Assembly (NCBI GenBank): GCA_049841275.1
Contig: JASGDN010000036.1
Location: 15,916 to 79,915, forward strand
From: JASGDN01 sp049841275
GTDB lineage: Bacteria > Chloroflexota > Chloroflexia > Thermomicrobiales > UBA6265
Length of the DNA: 64,000 nucleotides
Reading direction: 5' to 3'
The position numbers and the translations under genes were made by a program. This document shows positions 51,167 through 62,269 of this stretch, one piece after another. The first letter of the stretch is position 1; each line of letters begins with the position of its first letter. The notes under the pieces were generated by a model, which did no database searches, was not told the DNA's origin, and saw nothing but the letters and a program-made list of their open reading frames with translations.

Positions 51167-53929
51167 CTATTCCGGCAGCTCCAGCGTCGCTTCGACCAGC
51201 CCGGCCCGCAACACCGCGTTGAAGAACGCCTTGTAGGTCGCCCGTGTCTGCGCACGGAAGTACGGCCGGAAGCCGAACAGGACGATCCGTCCCTGCCCGT
51301 ACGACACCTCCACCAGCGCACTCTTGCCGGACAGATGCTCCGCGCCGAGGATCCAGCCCGAAAGGTTCGGGTTCGAGACCGGGTACCGGGCGATGGACCG
51401 GGCCTCGCTCCCTGCACCCTCGAAGACCTGGCTGTTCAGGAACAACACCGGTGTCTCGCGCGGCAGGCCAAACCCAAGCGGGTTCGTCCCATCCATCACG
51501 ACCTTGAGCAACGATCCGGGGCAGTAGAACGCGTCGTCCTTCAGGTCCGCCAAGGGACGCCGCACCGGCAACGCGAAGGCATCAATGATGGCGGGCGTCA
51601 CATTGTCGATGGCAACCAGTATCCCGCCAGCGTCGACGAACTGCCGCAGCGCATCGAGTCCGACCTCGCCCAGACCGCCAACGTATTCCGGCGGATACGG
51701 ATCGTCACCATAGCGCGTGTCCTTTTCCGGCCGCCCGTTGACCAGGTCGTTCGCGGTCATGTCCGGAATCAGGATGGTATCGAAGCGCGCGCGCAAGCCG
51801 CCCTGGCGCACGTCCGGCGTCGAGAGCGAGGTGTAGGGCTGCCCGTAGGCTTCCAGCACCCAGCGCGCCCACCCCTCGTCCATGCTGGCCGTCCACGGCT
51901 TGTAGACGCCCAGCCGCACCTCCTGCTGCCGCCAGACCGGAATCGCTCCCGGCGTCGCGATAGCCGCCGCCGTCGACCCCGTATCCGCAACGATGTCCTC
52001 GATGGCCTCAATGCGGCCAGGTGCATCCGGGACGAGGATCGTGCCCGCCTCCAGCGATGTCCCTCCCTGCTCGCGAACACGATAGACAGGAATCCCGGCA
52101 GCCAGCAGGCGCTCCACCGTGGCGATCGCCGCATTCGAGCGGGGGTCGATCGTCCACGCTGTCACCGCGCCCTCGATCTCGGTGATCAATCCCGTCGGCT
52201 CGACCGGCTCCAGCACCGTCAGTGGCAGGTCCTTCGCCAGCGGGCGATCGACCGGAATCGCGCGCACGCCCATCTGGATCGGCAGTGTGTGACCGGCGAT
52301 ATCGTATGGCTTCTTCGGCGGCCCGCCAGGCCATTCACGCAGATCGGGATAGACCTGGACCTCCAGCAGCGTCTTTGCGAAGGCTGCCGCCGGTTGCTCC
52401 AGCCGCACGATGCGCGTCCCGGCCGGATAGGTCACTCCATCCGCCGCAAATGGTGCGGTTGCCTCTTCGACCTCGACGAGACCGCGTTGGAGGATCTGGA
52501 TCAACTCGACTACGGCAGCCGGGTCACGCTGCTCGGACGGGATGATGAAGGCATAGGGCTTCTCGGTCCGGTCGATCTGCCGCTGCGAGAGACTGCGATA
52601 ATCGCGCAACCACTGCTCGCGGTTGACGGCGAGATGTTCGAGGAAGGCGAACGCCGCCGCCTTGTCGTATTCGACGATGTCGCGAAGCGTCCACTCGCCG
52701 CCCTTCCAGGGCAGCGGATGATTCCAGGTTCGCTGCTTCGGGTCGAAGCCGTGCTCGTCGCGAAGATCCTTCTCCTCCAGCACGAGCGGTGTGGCCAGCT
52801 TGACGCTCGCAGCCTCGCTCAGCAGGTCGACGCTGCCGTGGTAGTTGCCGTAGGCGAGGGAGGGCGAGTAGTTGTCGAAAATCGCATTCGTCGCGACGCC
52901 CGCCATGCCTTTCGCGGTCATGCGCTGCGCGATGTGGGTTCCGAGCGCCGCGAAGCCCTGCTGGATCACGGGGTCCTGATTCGGATCGAGCGGATCGATG
53001 AAGGGCGGCACCATGAAACGCACGCCCTTCCGGCCCATCTGGTGCATGTCGAAGACCGCCTGCGGATGCTCCCGGTTGTGGAGATCGACGTACAGCTTCG
53101 TCTCCGCCTGGGTCAGCATGAACCAGTCGCGGTTGTTATCGTGGCCGGTGTAGGGATGGTACAGCCAGGGCATGTCCACGCCCTCGTACTCCGTGCCCAG
53201 CCAGCGCTCGTACCACTCGGCAACCATCTGGACGCCATCGGGATTGTGGCTCGGGACGATGACCGTGATCGTGTTCTCGAGCACATCCTGAGCCAGCTTG
53301 TCGTCGCGGGTCGCCAGATCGTAGGCGAGTTCCAACGACATCACCGCCGCGCCGATCTCCGTCGAGTGCTGGGTGGCAAGGATGATCCCGACAGACCGGG
53401 CCTCGTACACTAGCAGCTCGAACTCCTCCGGCGCCAGTTGGCGTGGATCCCACAACTGCTGCAGCAATCCCCGGTTTCGCTCCAGCGCGTCCGCCTGGAG
53501 CCCGTCGGCCGCCGCCACATAGACAACGATATAGGGCAGACCGCTGGTGGTGGTGCCCAGTTCCTCCATGTGGACGTTGGGACTGGCCGCATCGAGTTCG
53601 CGGAAATAGCGGACGATGTCATGCCAGGTCGGCAGCCATCCGGCCTCACCCATCCGATGCCCGAGCACCTGGTCCGGTGACGGCACCGGCTGCACCTCGC
53701 GCGCACCACGACGCCGCTTACGCCGCTGAACGGACGAAAGCGCGACCCGCGCCTCGGTCACCCACGCGTTGTCGAACAGCAGAACGCCCGCCTCCGACAC
53801 GCGCGTGGCAGGAGGCAGGAGCCCATCGGTAATCCGGGCCTTGATGAGATAGGGGGAAAGGCCAAGCAATTCCGCCACGGAGGACGTGGTCAGAAACCCT
53901 TCGAGTTCGGTCAGCTTTGCACGGGGCAC
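51167..53929 (-). CDS. M14 zinc carboxypeptidase fused to an N-terminal helix-turn-helix
   Basis: 920 aa. Residues 8-65 form a MerR/excisionase-type helix-turn-helix (TTSSVAELLGLSPYLIKARITDGLLPP), followed by a basic linker QRRKRRRGAR. The M14 domain starts right after at PSPDQVLGHRMGEAGWLPTWHDIVRYF. Zinc ligands are His188 and Glu191 (ATQHSTEIG) and His295 (VFDMHQMG); HNPD (227-230) and HDNNRDW (262-268) are conserved family segments. The last 350 residues are a glutamine-amidotransferase-like fold (FDTILIPDM, LRQFVDAGGILVAIDN). There is no signal peptide, so the enzyme is probably cytoplasmic, unlike most of its relatives. It hydrolyses C-terminal peptide bonds if active. Confidence 0.87.
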   Translation of the reverse strand: MPRAKLTELEGFLTTSSVAELLGLSPYLIKARITDGLLPPATRVSEAGVLLFDNAWVTEARVALSSVQRRKRRRGAREVQPVPSPDQVLGHRMGEAGWLPTWHDIVRYFRELDAASPNVHMEELGTTTSGLPYIVVYVAAADGLQADALERNRGLLQQLWDPRQLAPEEFELLVYEARSVGIILATQHSTEIGAAVMSLELAYDLATRDDKLAQDVLENTITVIVPSHNPDGVQMVAEWYERWLGTEYEGVDMPWLYHPYTGHDNNRDWFMLTQAETKLYVDLHNREHPQAVFDMHQMGRKGVRFMVPPFIDPLDPNQDPVIQQGFAALGTHIAQRMTAKGMAGVATNAIFDNYSPSLAYGNYHGSVDLLSEAASVKLATPLVLEEKDLRDEHGFDPKQRTWNHPLPWKGGEWTLRDIVEYDKAAAFAFLEHLAVNREQWLRDYRSLSQRQIDRTEKPYAFIIPSEQRDPAAVVELIQILQRGLVEVEEATAPFAADGVTYPAGTRIVRLEQPAAAFAKTLLEVQVYPDLREWPGGPPKKPYDIAGHTLPIQMGVRAIPVDRPLAKDLPLTVLEPVEPTGLITEIEGAVTAWTIDPRSNAAIATVERLLAAGIPVYRVREQGGTSLEAGTILVPDAPGRIEAIEDIVADTGSTAAAIATPGAIPVWRQQEVRLGVYKPWTASMDEGWARWVLEAYGQPYTSLSTPDVRQGGLRARFDTILIPDMTANDLVNGRPEKDTRYGDDPYPPEYVGGLGEVGLDALRQFVDAGGILVAIDNVTPAIIDAFALPVRRPLADLKDDAFYCPGSLLKVVMDGTNPLGFGLPRETPVLFLNSQVFEGAGSEARSIARYPVSNPNLSGWILGAEHLSGKSALVEVSYGQGRIVLFGFRPYFRAQTRATYKAFFNAVLRAGLVEATLELPE

Positions 53930-54148
53930 GAGAAGGCGTCACTTTCACGGAATGCGCAGGGAAAACATCGAGAACGATCGGCACCTTTCCCGTTCATCTC
54001 CAGCCCACCGCTGACATCGAGATATCCAGCGGACCCGGGAGAACGTGAAACGCCCGATCGATTCACGGTTGTTTTTCTCGCACATTGTCAAAACCGTCAA
54101 GAACGGTCCGCGAATTCCTTCCGGATCACCGTCTTCCCGACAGCGAAG

Positions 54149-54179
54149 GCGGGATTCCGTTCAGGTCACGGAATCCCGC
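54149..54179 (-). terminator. Terminator of the helix-turn-helix gene
   Basis: A perfect 12-bp stem (54149-54160 with 54168-54179), 7-base loop, starting 18 bases after the stop. Confidence 0.7.
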
Positions 54180-54197
54180 ATGCCCCGTCCGAGAAGG

Positions 54198-54623
54198 CTA
54201 GGCATCCACGGCATTGCGGGAGAGCAGTGCGTGCATGCCGGTGTAGGTGTAGGTGACCCCGAACTGATGCTCTACCCAGTCCACCGCATCCCAGACCGTG
54301 CGAAACTCGCCCCTGGACGCCTTCTGGACGAGCGACTGGACCTGTTCCGGCTTCAGGCGGGACGGACGTCCCGGCGCGCCGTGACCCGGTGTCCGCTGGA
54401 TCACGGCCTCGATACCGCCTACGCGGTACCAGGAGATCCAGCGCTGGATCGTCCGGTAATCGACCTGGACTTCCTTGCCAACCTCGCCAATCTGATACCC
54501 CCGGCGCAAAAGCCAGAATGCCTGGAGCCGCACCTTGCGATGCCCGTTGCGCTCCTGCTCGTATCGCCGGTAGAGGTCGTCGGCGGATTCCCGCCATTCG
54601 ATGTTCAACGATCGCCCTGGCAT
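54198..54623 (-). CDS. Orphan IS630-type helix-turn-helix protein
   Basis: 141 aa from the ATG at 54623 with GGAG six bases upstream. It matches the N-terminal DNA-binding part of IS630-family transposases: HRKVRLQAFWLLRRGYQIGEVGKEVQVDYRTIQRWISWYRVGGIEAV, then the second winged-helix segment RLKPEQVQSLVQKASRGEFRTVWDAVDWVEHQFGVTYTYTGMHALLSR. The DDE catalytic domain is absent. No inverted repeats were found around it. Because it has its own ribosome site and terminator, it may be a domesticated regulator. A transposase remnant is the alternative. Confidence 0.8.
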   Translation of the reverse strand: MPGRSLNIEWRESADDLYRRYEQERNGHRKVRLQAFWLLRRGYQIGEVGKEVQVDYRTIQRWISWYRVGGIEAVIQRTPGHGAPGRPSRLKPEQVQSLVQKASRGEFRTVWDAVDWVEHQFGVTYTYTGMHALLSRNAVDA

Positions 54624-54836
54624 AGTGTTCTCCAGTACAGCACCGCCGGCGCGGCCGAAGATCTCCCACCAAACCGGTCCGGCGTCGCCATCCCCGACCA
54701 CTGTGTCGGTCACGCACCGCGTTCGGGAAGCAGCAAGGTCGGGCTGAGGACGCTTCCCGCAGGCGGCCAGATGTACCGATGCATATTTCGCGCCACGCCG
54801 TCACCTATGGACAAACCGGCTCCGTACCAGATCCGG

Positions 54837-55274
54837 TCAGCCGAGGTCACGCGGACCGAAGGCGTGTGGCAGCAGGCGATCAAGATCGGTCACGATCGCG
54901 CCCTCTGATCCGTCCAGGATCACCGCCATAGGGGCATCCTCCGGCTTAAACTCATTGAGCACCTGCCGGCAGGCGCCGCATGGCGTCGCACCGGGAGAAC
55001 GCGGTGTACTGATCGCCACCGCCCGGATCGTCCGATGCCCCTGTCCAACCGCCGTGAAGACCGCATTCCGCTCGCCACAGCAGGTAAGCCCGTAGCTCGC
55101 GTTCTCGACGTTCACACCGGCCACGATCGTACCATCATCGGTCAGCACGGCTGCGCCGACCGGAAATCCCGAATACGGGACATACGCGTGCGGCACCATG
55201 CCACGCGCAACATCGAGCAGCTGGTCGATCGGAAGCTCCGCGAATGTCGGCGTCTTCCGGCCCGGTTCGGTCAT
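54837..55274 (-). CDS. cdd: Cytidine deaminase
   Basis: 145 aa. The zinc site is complete: TCCGERNAVF (Cys and catalytic Glu) and PCGACRQVLNEF (two Cys), with the substrate loop VNVENASYGLTCC. The opening segment AYVPYSGFPVGAAVLTDDG is typical of the homotetrameric small form. It deaminates cytidine and deoxycytidine to uridine and deoxyuridine in pyrimidine salvage. It stands alone on the minus strand, divergent from the acidic hypothetical protein. Confidence 0.95.
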   Translation of the reverse strand: MTEPGRKTPTFAELPIDQLLDVARGMVPHAYVPYSGFPVGAAVLTDDGTIVAGVNVENASYGLTCCGERNAVFTAVGQGHRTIRAVAISTPRSPGATPCGACRQVLNEFKPEDAPMAVILDGSEGAIVTDLDRLLPHAFGPRDLG

Positions 55275-55408
55275 GAATCTCCTCCAGCACCTATCATATG
55301 GTCGTAACGCACCATTGACCTGCCGTCACCGATCGGGGTGGCACGGTCGTATCATGGATGCCTATCGTGATCCGTTCCCCGCACCCTCCGACGGAGAGGA
55401 CCGTTCTC

Positions 55409-56146
55409 ATGAGCCAGTATTACGACGAATCGACCGAGGATGCACTCCCCACCCTCGAATCCGACGAGATGGCAATCGCCGCGGCCGGGTTTCTCGCCGA
55501 GGTGCTGGGCCTGGACGATGAGGACGTATCGCTCGCCAGCGATCTCTCCGCCATCAAGCGCGACGCGAATGCCGCCATCTTCACGATCCAGCTCGAATCG
55601 TCGGTCGGGCCGGCCGCATTCCTCGTATACGGCTATATCCTCGACGAACGCGGCGGTGACGGCCATACCGGCCGTGAACTCTATGAATCCGGCCTCGCCA
55701 CGCTTCAGCAGGCCGCCGAGCGCGATTCGCCGGGACCGCGCGCCGTTGCGCATGGCGAGAGCGGTGATCGCGGGTTCATCATCGCGACCACGCCCGGAAC
55801 CTTCCGCGCCCTGGCAGGAGCCCCCGCCGAACCGGTTGCCGCGCTGGAACCGGACCCCGCATCCTTCCGCTCGGAAGCCCAGACGAACCGCGTGCGCGCC
55901 TCCTCTGCCGACGAGCTCCTCCAGTTGCTCCGCTCGGCGAACGACCAGGCCGCACAGTGGCTAGGCGCGATCCAGCAGGCAAGCCAGGCAGGCGGCGATG
56001 ACGACGATATCCTCGCGTTCAACGAGTCGGAAACGGAGCTTGCGCTCTTCCTGCTGGACGACCGGAGCATCGGTGACCTGCTGCGGGCGCTGAACCTGCT
56101 GGTCTCGACCGCCCAGCAACACGCCGCCGACGGCATCGAAGAGTAA
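55409..56146 (+). CDS. Acidic protein of unknown function
   Basis: 245 aa from the ATG at 55409 with GGAGAGG upstream. It is strongly acidic, with DEST-DALPTLESDEMA at the N-terminus and DDDDILAFNESETE late. The middle is an alpha/beta region (NAAIFTIQLESSVGPAAFLVYGYILDE), and the C-terminal third is helical (LLQLLRSANDQAAQWLGAIQQASQ). No family, TM segment or signal is seen. Good ribosome site, codon use like its neighbours and lack of a competing frame support a real gene. Confidence 0.65.
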   Translation: MSQYYDESTEDALPTLESDEMAIAAAGFLAEVLGLDDEDVSLASDLSAIKRDANAAIFTIQLESSVGPAAFLVYGYILDERGGDGHTGRELYESGLATLQQAAERDSPGPRAVAHGESGDRGFIIATTPGTFRALAGAPAEPVAALEPDPASFRSEAQTNRVRASSADELLQLLRSANDQAAQWLGAIQQASQAGGDDDDILAFNESETELALFLLDDRSIGDLLRALNLLVSTAQQHAADGIEE

Positions 56147-56179
56147 CCACAGCTGGTTTCGAAATAGTCGCCACTGTCG

Positions 56180-56221
56180 GTAGGGGCGATGACCGACCGC
56201 GACTGCGAGGATCGCCCCTAC
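56180..56221. repeat. Inverted repeat GTAGGGGCGAT
   Basis: 11-bp perfect arms, 56180-56190 and 56211-56221, around a 20-base loop, about 35 bases after the acidic gene. It may be that gene's terminator or a REP-like element; only one copy was seen in the window. The rest of 56147-56426 holds no gene. Confidence 0.45.
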
Positions 56222-56426
56222 GGATTCAGGTCCTGATGTAATGGCGTGTCCTGCCTCATTCGACAGGACATGACCCTGCAAGCGTTCTCCCTCCGGACGA
56301 GACGGAGGGAGGAGCGCGATCGTGCGTAGGGCACCCCACAGGGGGTGCCGTCAGCGGCCGACAGCACACGCATGACGCACCACAGCACGAGCAAGCACAC
56401 CCGACGATTCCTTGAGCCGTCGGGTT

Positions 56427-58811
<2,385 letters not shown>

Positions 58812-58976
58812 CGTGTTTCCCTCACCGTATAGGGGGCGTGATTCCAGTCCGATGCGACAGGCCCGCACGGCTTCATGGGATTGACGAAGGAGCCGGGCGC
58901 TGTGTGACAGGTTGCCAGGCCGATCCGCTCCTGACGTCCAGGGTGCGATCGCGCCGGACCCGGCGGCGTGGAACCG

Positions 58977-59462
58977 TCATCCCTCGCGCTCGGCCCGGAT
59001 CGCCCGCAGCCGTGCGAGCAGTTCGTCCTCGCTCCGTGCGATTCCCAGCGAAGCCTGCAGGCCGCCCACCACGAACGCATTGATCGCCCAGGCCAGGTTC
59101 TCCACCCCGGCCCGATCCGGGTCGGGAGGCGATTGCAGGCGAATGTCCGTCGCCAGGCCAATCACGCCCCAGTGCCGTGCAGGATCGACATAGCGCGAGA
59201 GGCAGTCGAAGTATCCCGCCTCCCAGTTCGTGCCGGAGTCCTCGCTCACCTGGCAGAGATAGACGTTCGCCCACTCCAGTGCCTCGCGGTCAGCCTCGTA
59301 GATCTTGCGGGCGGTGATGTCGGTCCGCGTCTTGTCGTTGATCGGCTCGCTCTCATTCGGGCAGTAGACCTCGAAGCCGGCGGCTCGAAGCGCTCCCGCG
59401 AGCCAGAGGTTGTACCGCACCTCCGCCGACACGAACATCGGACCGCCCAGATAGAGCTTCAT
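58977..59462 (-). CDS. Nucleoside 2-deoxyribosyltransferase-like protein
   Basis: 161 aa. KLYLGGPMFVSAEVRYN at the N-terminus and ADREALEWANVYLCQV, EDSGTNWEAGYF later match the nucleoside 2-deoxyribosyltransferase fold (the SGTNWEAGY segment carries the catalytic Glu in NDT-like proteins). Family enzymes move deoxyribose between bases or cleave nucleoside monophosphates. It is the last gene of a three-gene operon and overlaps the thioesterase gene by 4 bp. A cytidine deaminase 4 kb away hints at nucleotide salvage, but this link is weak. Confidence 0.8.
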   Translation of the reverse strand: MKLYLGGPMFVSAEVRYNLWLAGALRAAGFEVYCPNESEPINDKTRTDITARKIYEADREALEWANVYLCQVSEDSGTNWEAGYFDCLSRYVDPARHWGVIGLATDIRLQSPPDPDRAGVENLAWAINAFVVGGLQASLGIARSEDELLARLRAIRAEREG

Positions 59463-59959
59463 GCCCGCTCCTCCGTCCTCGGCGGCTCGCCGTTGTAGCG
59501 CTCGTTCCACGCATCGGCCTGCGCCTGGTTCACGCGCATGAACGTCGCGGTCGCATCGGCAAGCAGGACGTTGTCCGACTCCCGCCGAAGCTCGCCGCGC
59601 GTCTCGTAGAGCCGTCCGCGCTGGGACACGACATGCCCGATCGCCAGTACCGGCTCGCCCACGATGACCGGCTTCCGGAACCGGACATTCATCTGTGCGG
59701 TCATACCCCAGGCGTCGTCCCGATAGAGGGACCAGGCCATCACCTCGTCGAGCATCGCCGTCACCACACCACCGTGGATGACACCCATGTAGCCCTCGAA
59801 CCGGATGGCCGGCACCACGCGCGCCCAGACGCCATCGCCCTCGGGATTCTCCCGAAACTCCATCTGCAAGCCGAAGTCGTTCAGCTTGCCACATCCGAAA
59901 CAGCCATGATCGTTCGCAAGCCGCAATGGCTCTTCTGCAGGTATCGTGTTCTGATCCAC
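59459..59959 (-). CDS. PaaI-type hotdog thioesterase
   Basis: 166 aa from the GTG at 59959. Hotdog fold with the PaaI/YbgC-like motif GYMGVIHGGVVTAMLDEVMAWSLY, where the HGG and the following Asp/Glu region hold the catalytic residue. It continues TAQMNVRFRKPVIVGEPVLAIGHV. An early CFGCGKLN segment carries two Cys, as in DUF4442-like relatives. It hydrolyses acyl-CoA thioesters, substrate unknown. It starts 23 bases after the sirtuin stop and overlaps the deoxyribosyltransferase gene. Confidence 0.85.
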   Translation of the reverse strand: MDQNTIPAEEPLRLANDHGCFGCGKLNDFGLQMEFRENPEGDGVWARVVPAIRFEGYMGVIHGGVVTAMLDEVMAWSLYRDDAWGMTAQMNVRFRKPVIVGEPVLAIGHVVSQRGRLYETRGELRRESDNVLLADATATFMRVNQAQADAWNERYNGEPPRTEERA

Positions 59960-59982
59960 CGTCGTGTCCTGTGGATAGGTCG

Positions 59983-60852
59983 CTAGAGTCCGGTTGCGGA
60001 TGGGTCTCCGGATGTCGCCATTCCCGGCACGCCCAGCCGGCGCACCAAGTCCCGCAATGTTGGTCCCGCCTCCGCAACGAGATGCACATCTGCAATATCG
60101 TCGAGCGGCGTCGGCGTCCGGTTGATGATGACCAGCCTCGCACCGTGCTGCTTCGCGATCGCTGGCAATCGCGCGGCGGGATTCACCACCAGCGAACTGC
60201 CGACGACCAGCATGAGATCGCACACCTGCGATACCGCGACCGCCTTCCGCAAGGCCGCTTCCGGCAACGGCTCACCGAAGAGGATCGTCGCCGACCGCAA
60301 CGGTCCGCCGCAGACCTCGCACCGGGGGTCTTCCTCGCCCGCGTCCAGCCGCTTCTGGATCGCCAGGCCATCGTATTCGGTTCCGCACGTCATGCAACGC
60401 AGGCGATGGGTGGAGCCATGCAGCTCGATCACCCGCTCCGGATGGTCTCCGGCCTTCTGGTGCAGCCCATCGATGTTCTGCGTGATGACCGCAAGCAGCC
60501 GGCCGGCCCGCTCCAGATCCACCAACGCGCGATGACCGTCGTTCGGCTGGCGCGCCAGCATCACCGGATAGTTGGCGCGCCGGAACCGCCAGTGCTCGCG
60601 CTGCGCATCCGGATCGGTACGCAGGGTATCGACGCTCGGGATCGCATTCCGCGCCCACACCCCGTTCGGACCGCGGTAATCCGGGATTCCGGATTCGGTG
60701 CTGATCCCTGCGCCCGTGAACGCCACGATCCGCCGCGCGGGGGCGACGACATCCTCGAGGCGATCCATGTCGGCGGAACTGATCTCGGGGGCGAGCAGAT
60801 CCGGCCACATCTCCTCGGAGGAAAGCGGTGAATGCTGCGGCGATTGCGACAT
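59983..60852 (-). CDS. Sir2-type NAD-dependent protein deacylase
   Basis: 289 aa. Sirtuin motifs are complete: IVAFTGAGISTESGIPDYRGPNGVW (NAD site), VITQNIDGLHQKAG with catalytic His in ELHGSTH, and a zinc ribbon CMTCGTEY...CEVCGG. These are followed by VVGSSLVVNPAARLP and LVIINRTPTPLDDIADV. The enzyme removes acyl groups from Lys using NAD, often to reactivate acetyl-CoA synthetases. It is the first gene of an operon with a thioesterase and a deoxyribosyltransferase-like gene, an unusual partnership. Confidence 0.95.
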   Translation of the reverse strand: MSQSPQHSPLSSEEMWPDLLAPEISSADMDRLEDVVAPARRIVAFTGAGISTESGIPDYRGPNGVWARNAIPSVDTLRTDPDAQREHWRFRRANYPVMLARQPNDGHRALVDLERAGRLLAVITQNIDGLHQKAGDHPERVIELHGSTHRLRCMTCGTEYDGLAIQKRLDAGEEDPRCEVCGGPLRSATILFGEPLPEAALRKAVAVSQVCDLMLVVGSSLVVNPAARLPAIAKQHGARLVIINRTPTPLDDIADVHLVAEAGPTLRDLVRRLGVPGMATSGDPSATGL

Positions 60853-61007
60853 CGTTGTCTGCCCCTTTCTGCACGAAGGCCGAACTTGGCATCCGTGACC
60901 GCATCGGCGGTGCCTCGCCCGTCACGGGGACAATCCGCCCCGGTTCGCAGTCTAGCGAATTCATCATGCCCCGCCCTGCCCACCCGGAGAGCATTGCACG
61001 CCAATCT

Positions 61008-61036
61008 TGTGTACGTACGGTCCTCGTGGTAGCATC
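61008..61036 (+). promoter_or_regulatory. Promoter for the 61.2 kb hypothetical gene
   Basis: TTGTGT (61008-61013), a 17-base spacer and TAGCAT (61031-61036), in the 377-base gene-free gap between the sirtuin start and the gene at 61230. The spacing is good but the boxes are moderate. Confidence 0.4.
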
Positions 61037-61049
61037 CAGACTACAGCAT

Positions 61050-61066
61050 GTGACGTACAGTCACAG
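61050..61066. promoter_or_regulatory. Palindromic operator-like site
   Basis: TGTGAC-GTACA-GTCACA, a perfect 6+6 palindrome with a 5-base centre, placed just downstream of the predicted -10 where a repressor would act. Half-sites recall CRP/FNR-type sites, but the spacing is one base longer. Confidence 0.4.
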
Positions 61067-61229
61067 CAATCCCCGCATATCCGGCCACCCCCGCACAGGT
61101 CCGGACGGTGTTTCGCGCCACGCACAAACACCCTCACTGTCGCGACCGCCACGCTCGCCATCCCGGCGGGCGGAACTGGTCCGCGACCGGACCGATGATG
61201 GACATCATGATTCCTGGGGGAGGATCGTC

Positions 61230-61904
61230 ATGTTGTCGCCCAACGACGCGCCTTCGGGTCGTGCCAATCCGCAAACCGCACCTCCGTACATCGAGCGCTT
61301 GGCGCATCTCGTCCAGACCGTCTGCGCGGGTCTGGCCGTGCCAGGCTGCACGGCTCGCAAACCAGTGCGGCTGGGCGCAACTCCGCGCGGTTTCGACTGG
61401 CATGCCCCCATCTACGAAGCCCCTATCATCCTGAAGGACACCCTCTGCATGCAGAAGCCATCTCGCGATACCGGCGCCTCGTCCGATGGGGAGACAACCG
61501 GAACGTTCCGCTGGCGCCGGCATCCGGCGTTGCTGAAGTCCCGGACGACACCGATGCCGCTCGACGAGGAACAGCAGGCGCGGCTCGCTGCAGTCCGGGG
61601 CGTGCTGGCGGCGCGCGCGGGAGATCTCGAGACCGCGTCGGCCTGGTTCACGGAGGCGGCGCAGGATCTGGGGATCCGCTTCCAGGTCGTGCCCGGCTTT
61701 TGGGGATGCACGCGAGGCGGCATGGAGGCCGCCGTGGCCGCCTATGAGGCGGCAGGACGCTTCCGCGATGCCGCCGCGCTCGCCGCGACAATCCGCACGC
61801 GCTACCGCCCCCGCATGGTGAGCGCAGGCAACCACGAGGTGGATCGAGACACGCGCCCGGCACGCTCCGCGCATCGGGAGTCCGCGTCCGGCGCGGGCGA
61901 CTAA
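61230..61904 (+). CDS. Hypothetical protein
   Basis: 224 aa from an ATG with GGGAGG seven bases upstream. The N-terminal half is basic with several Cys (RLAHLVQTVCAGLAVPGCTARKPV), and could be an uncertain extension; an in-frame ATG further on begins QKPSRDTG. The C-terminal half is helical: EEQQARLAAVRGVLAARAGDLETASAWFTEAAQDLG and YEAAGRFRDAAALAATIRTRY. This pattern resembles tetratricopeptide-like helices. No family is named. A competing minus-strand frame covers the same region but has poorer start signals and composition. Confidence 0.5.
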   Translation: MLSPNDAPSGRANPQTAPPYIERLAHLVQTVCAGLAVPGCTARKPVRLGATPRGFDWHAPIYEAPIILKDTLCMQKPSRDTGASSDGETTGTFRWRRHPALLKSRTTPMPLDEEQQARLAAVRGVLAARAGDLETASAWFTEAAQDLGIRFQVVPGFWGCTRGGMEAAVAAYEAAGRFRDAAALAATIRTRYRPRMVSAGNHEVDRDTRPARSAHRESASGAGD

Positions 61905-62020
61905 TCGCCCAGGCATCCACGACGGAAGCGCCTCATACGTCAAATGGCATCTGTATGCCGCTTGACGCATGAGGTGTTCGTGCTGTCGAGAGCGGAGCGG
62001 AATCCTCCACAGAAACAGAA

Positions 62021-62046
62021 ACGCCCGGTGCGAATGCACCGGGCGT
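62021..62046 (+). terminator. Terminator-like hairpin
   Basis: A perfect 11-bp stem (62021-62031 with 62036-62046), loop GAAT, followed by GAAATCTC, about 120 bases after the hypothetical gene. The gap 61905-62481 contains this hairpin, another GGAATCGC-CTCT-GCGATTCC hairpin near 62303-62322, and a possible mini-ORF. Confidence 0.6.
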
Positions 62047-62194
62047 GAAATCTCTGCTCGATCGCTGCCGAGGGATACCAGCATGACCGCGATCGAGAGG
62101 TCATGCTTTGGAGAGGAAGTTTGTGAAGTGGTACAGATTCTCGTCGTTTCCCTCAGAGACCTGCACACTAAAGGAGGAAAAAGAGGTGTGAGTT

Positions 62195-62269
62195 ATGCCA
62201 GGCGACCGGCTAACGACGCCCGAGGCGGCTAATGGAAGTGGATCGCGACGGAAGAATGACGAAAAGTGA
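62195..62269 (+). CDS. Possible 24-codon ORF
   Basis: ATG preceded by GAGGTG and, further upstream, AAAGGAGG (62169-62177). It encodes MPGDRLTTPEAANGSGSRRKNDEK, and a hairpin follows about 35 bases after its stop. The ribosome-site sequence is unusually strong for an empty region, but spacing is imperfect and length is too short to judge coding character. Confidence 0.25.
   Translation: MPGDRLTTPEAANGSGSRRKNDEK

Noticed and set aside
48281..53413. A 1710-codon open frame on the plus strand
   Set aside because: It crosses the serine hydrolase, bactofilin-like and M14 genes in other frames or strands. Its translation is Arg/Pro/His-rich nonsense typical of GC-rich shadow frames, and each covered gene has clear motifs.
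61134..62168. A minus-strand 344-codon frame opposite the hypothetical gene at 61230
   Set aside because: Arg/Cys/His-rich shadow translation and no ribosome site; the plus-strand gene has GGGAGG at good spacing. Confidence in either is limited.
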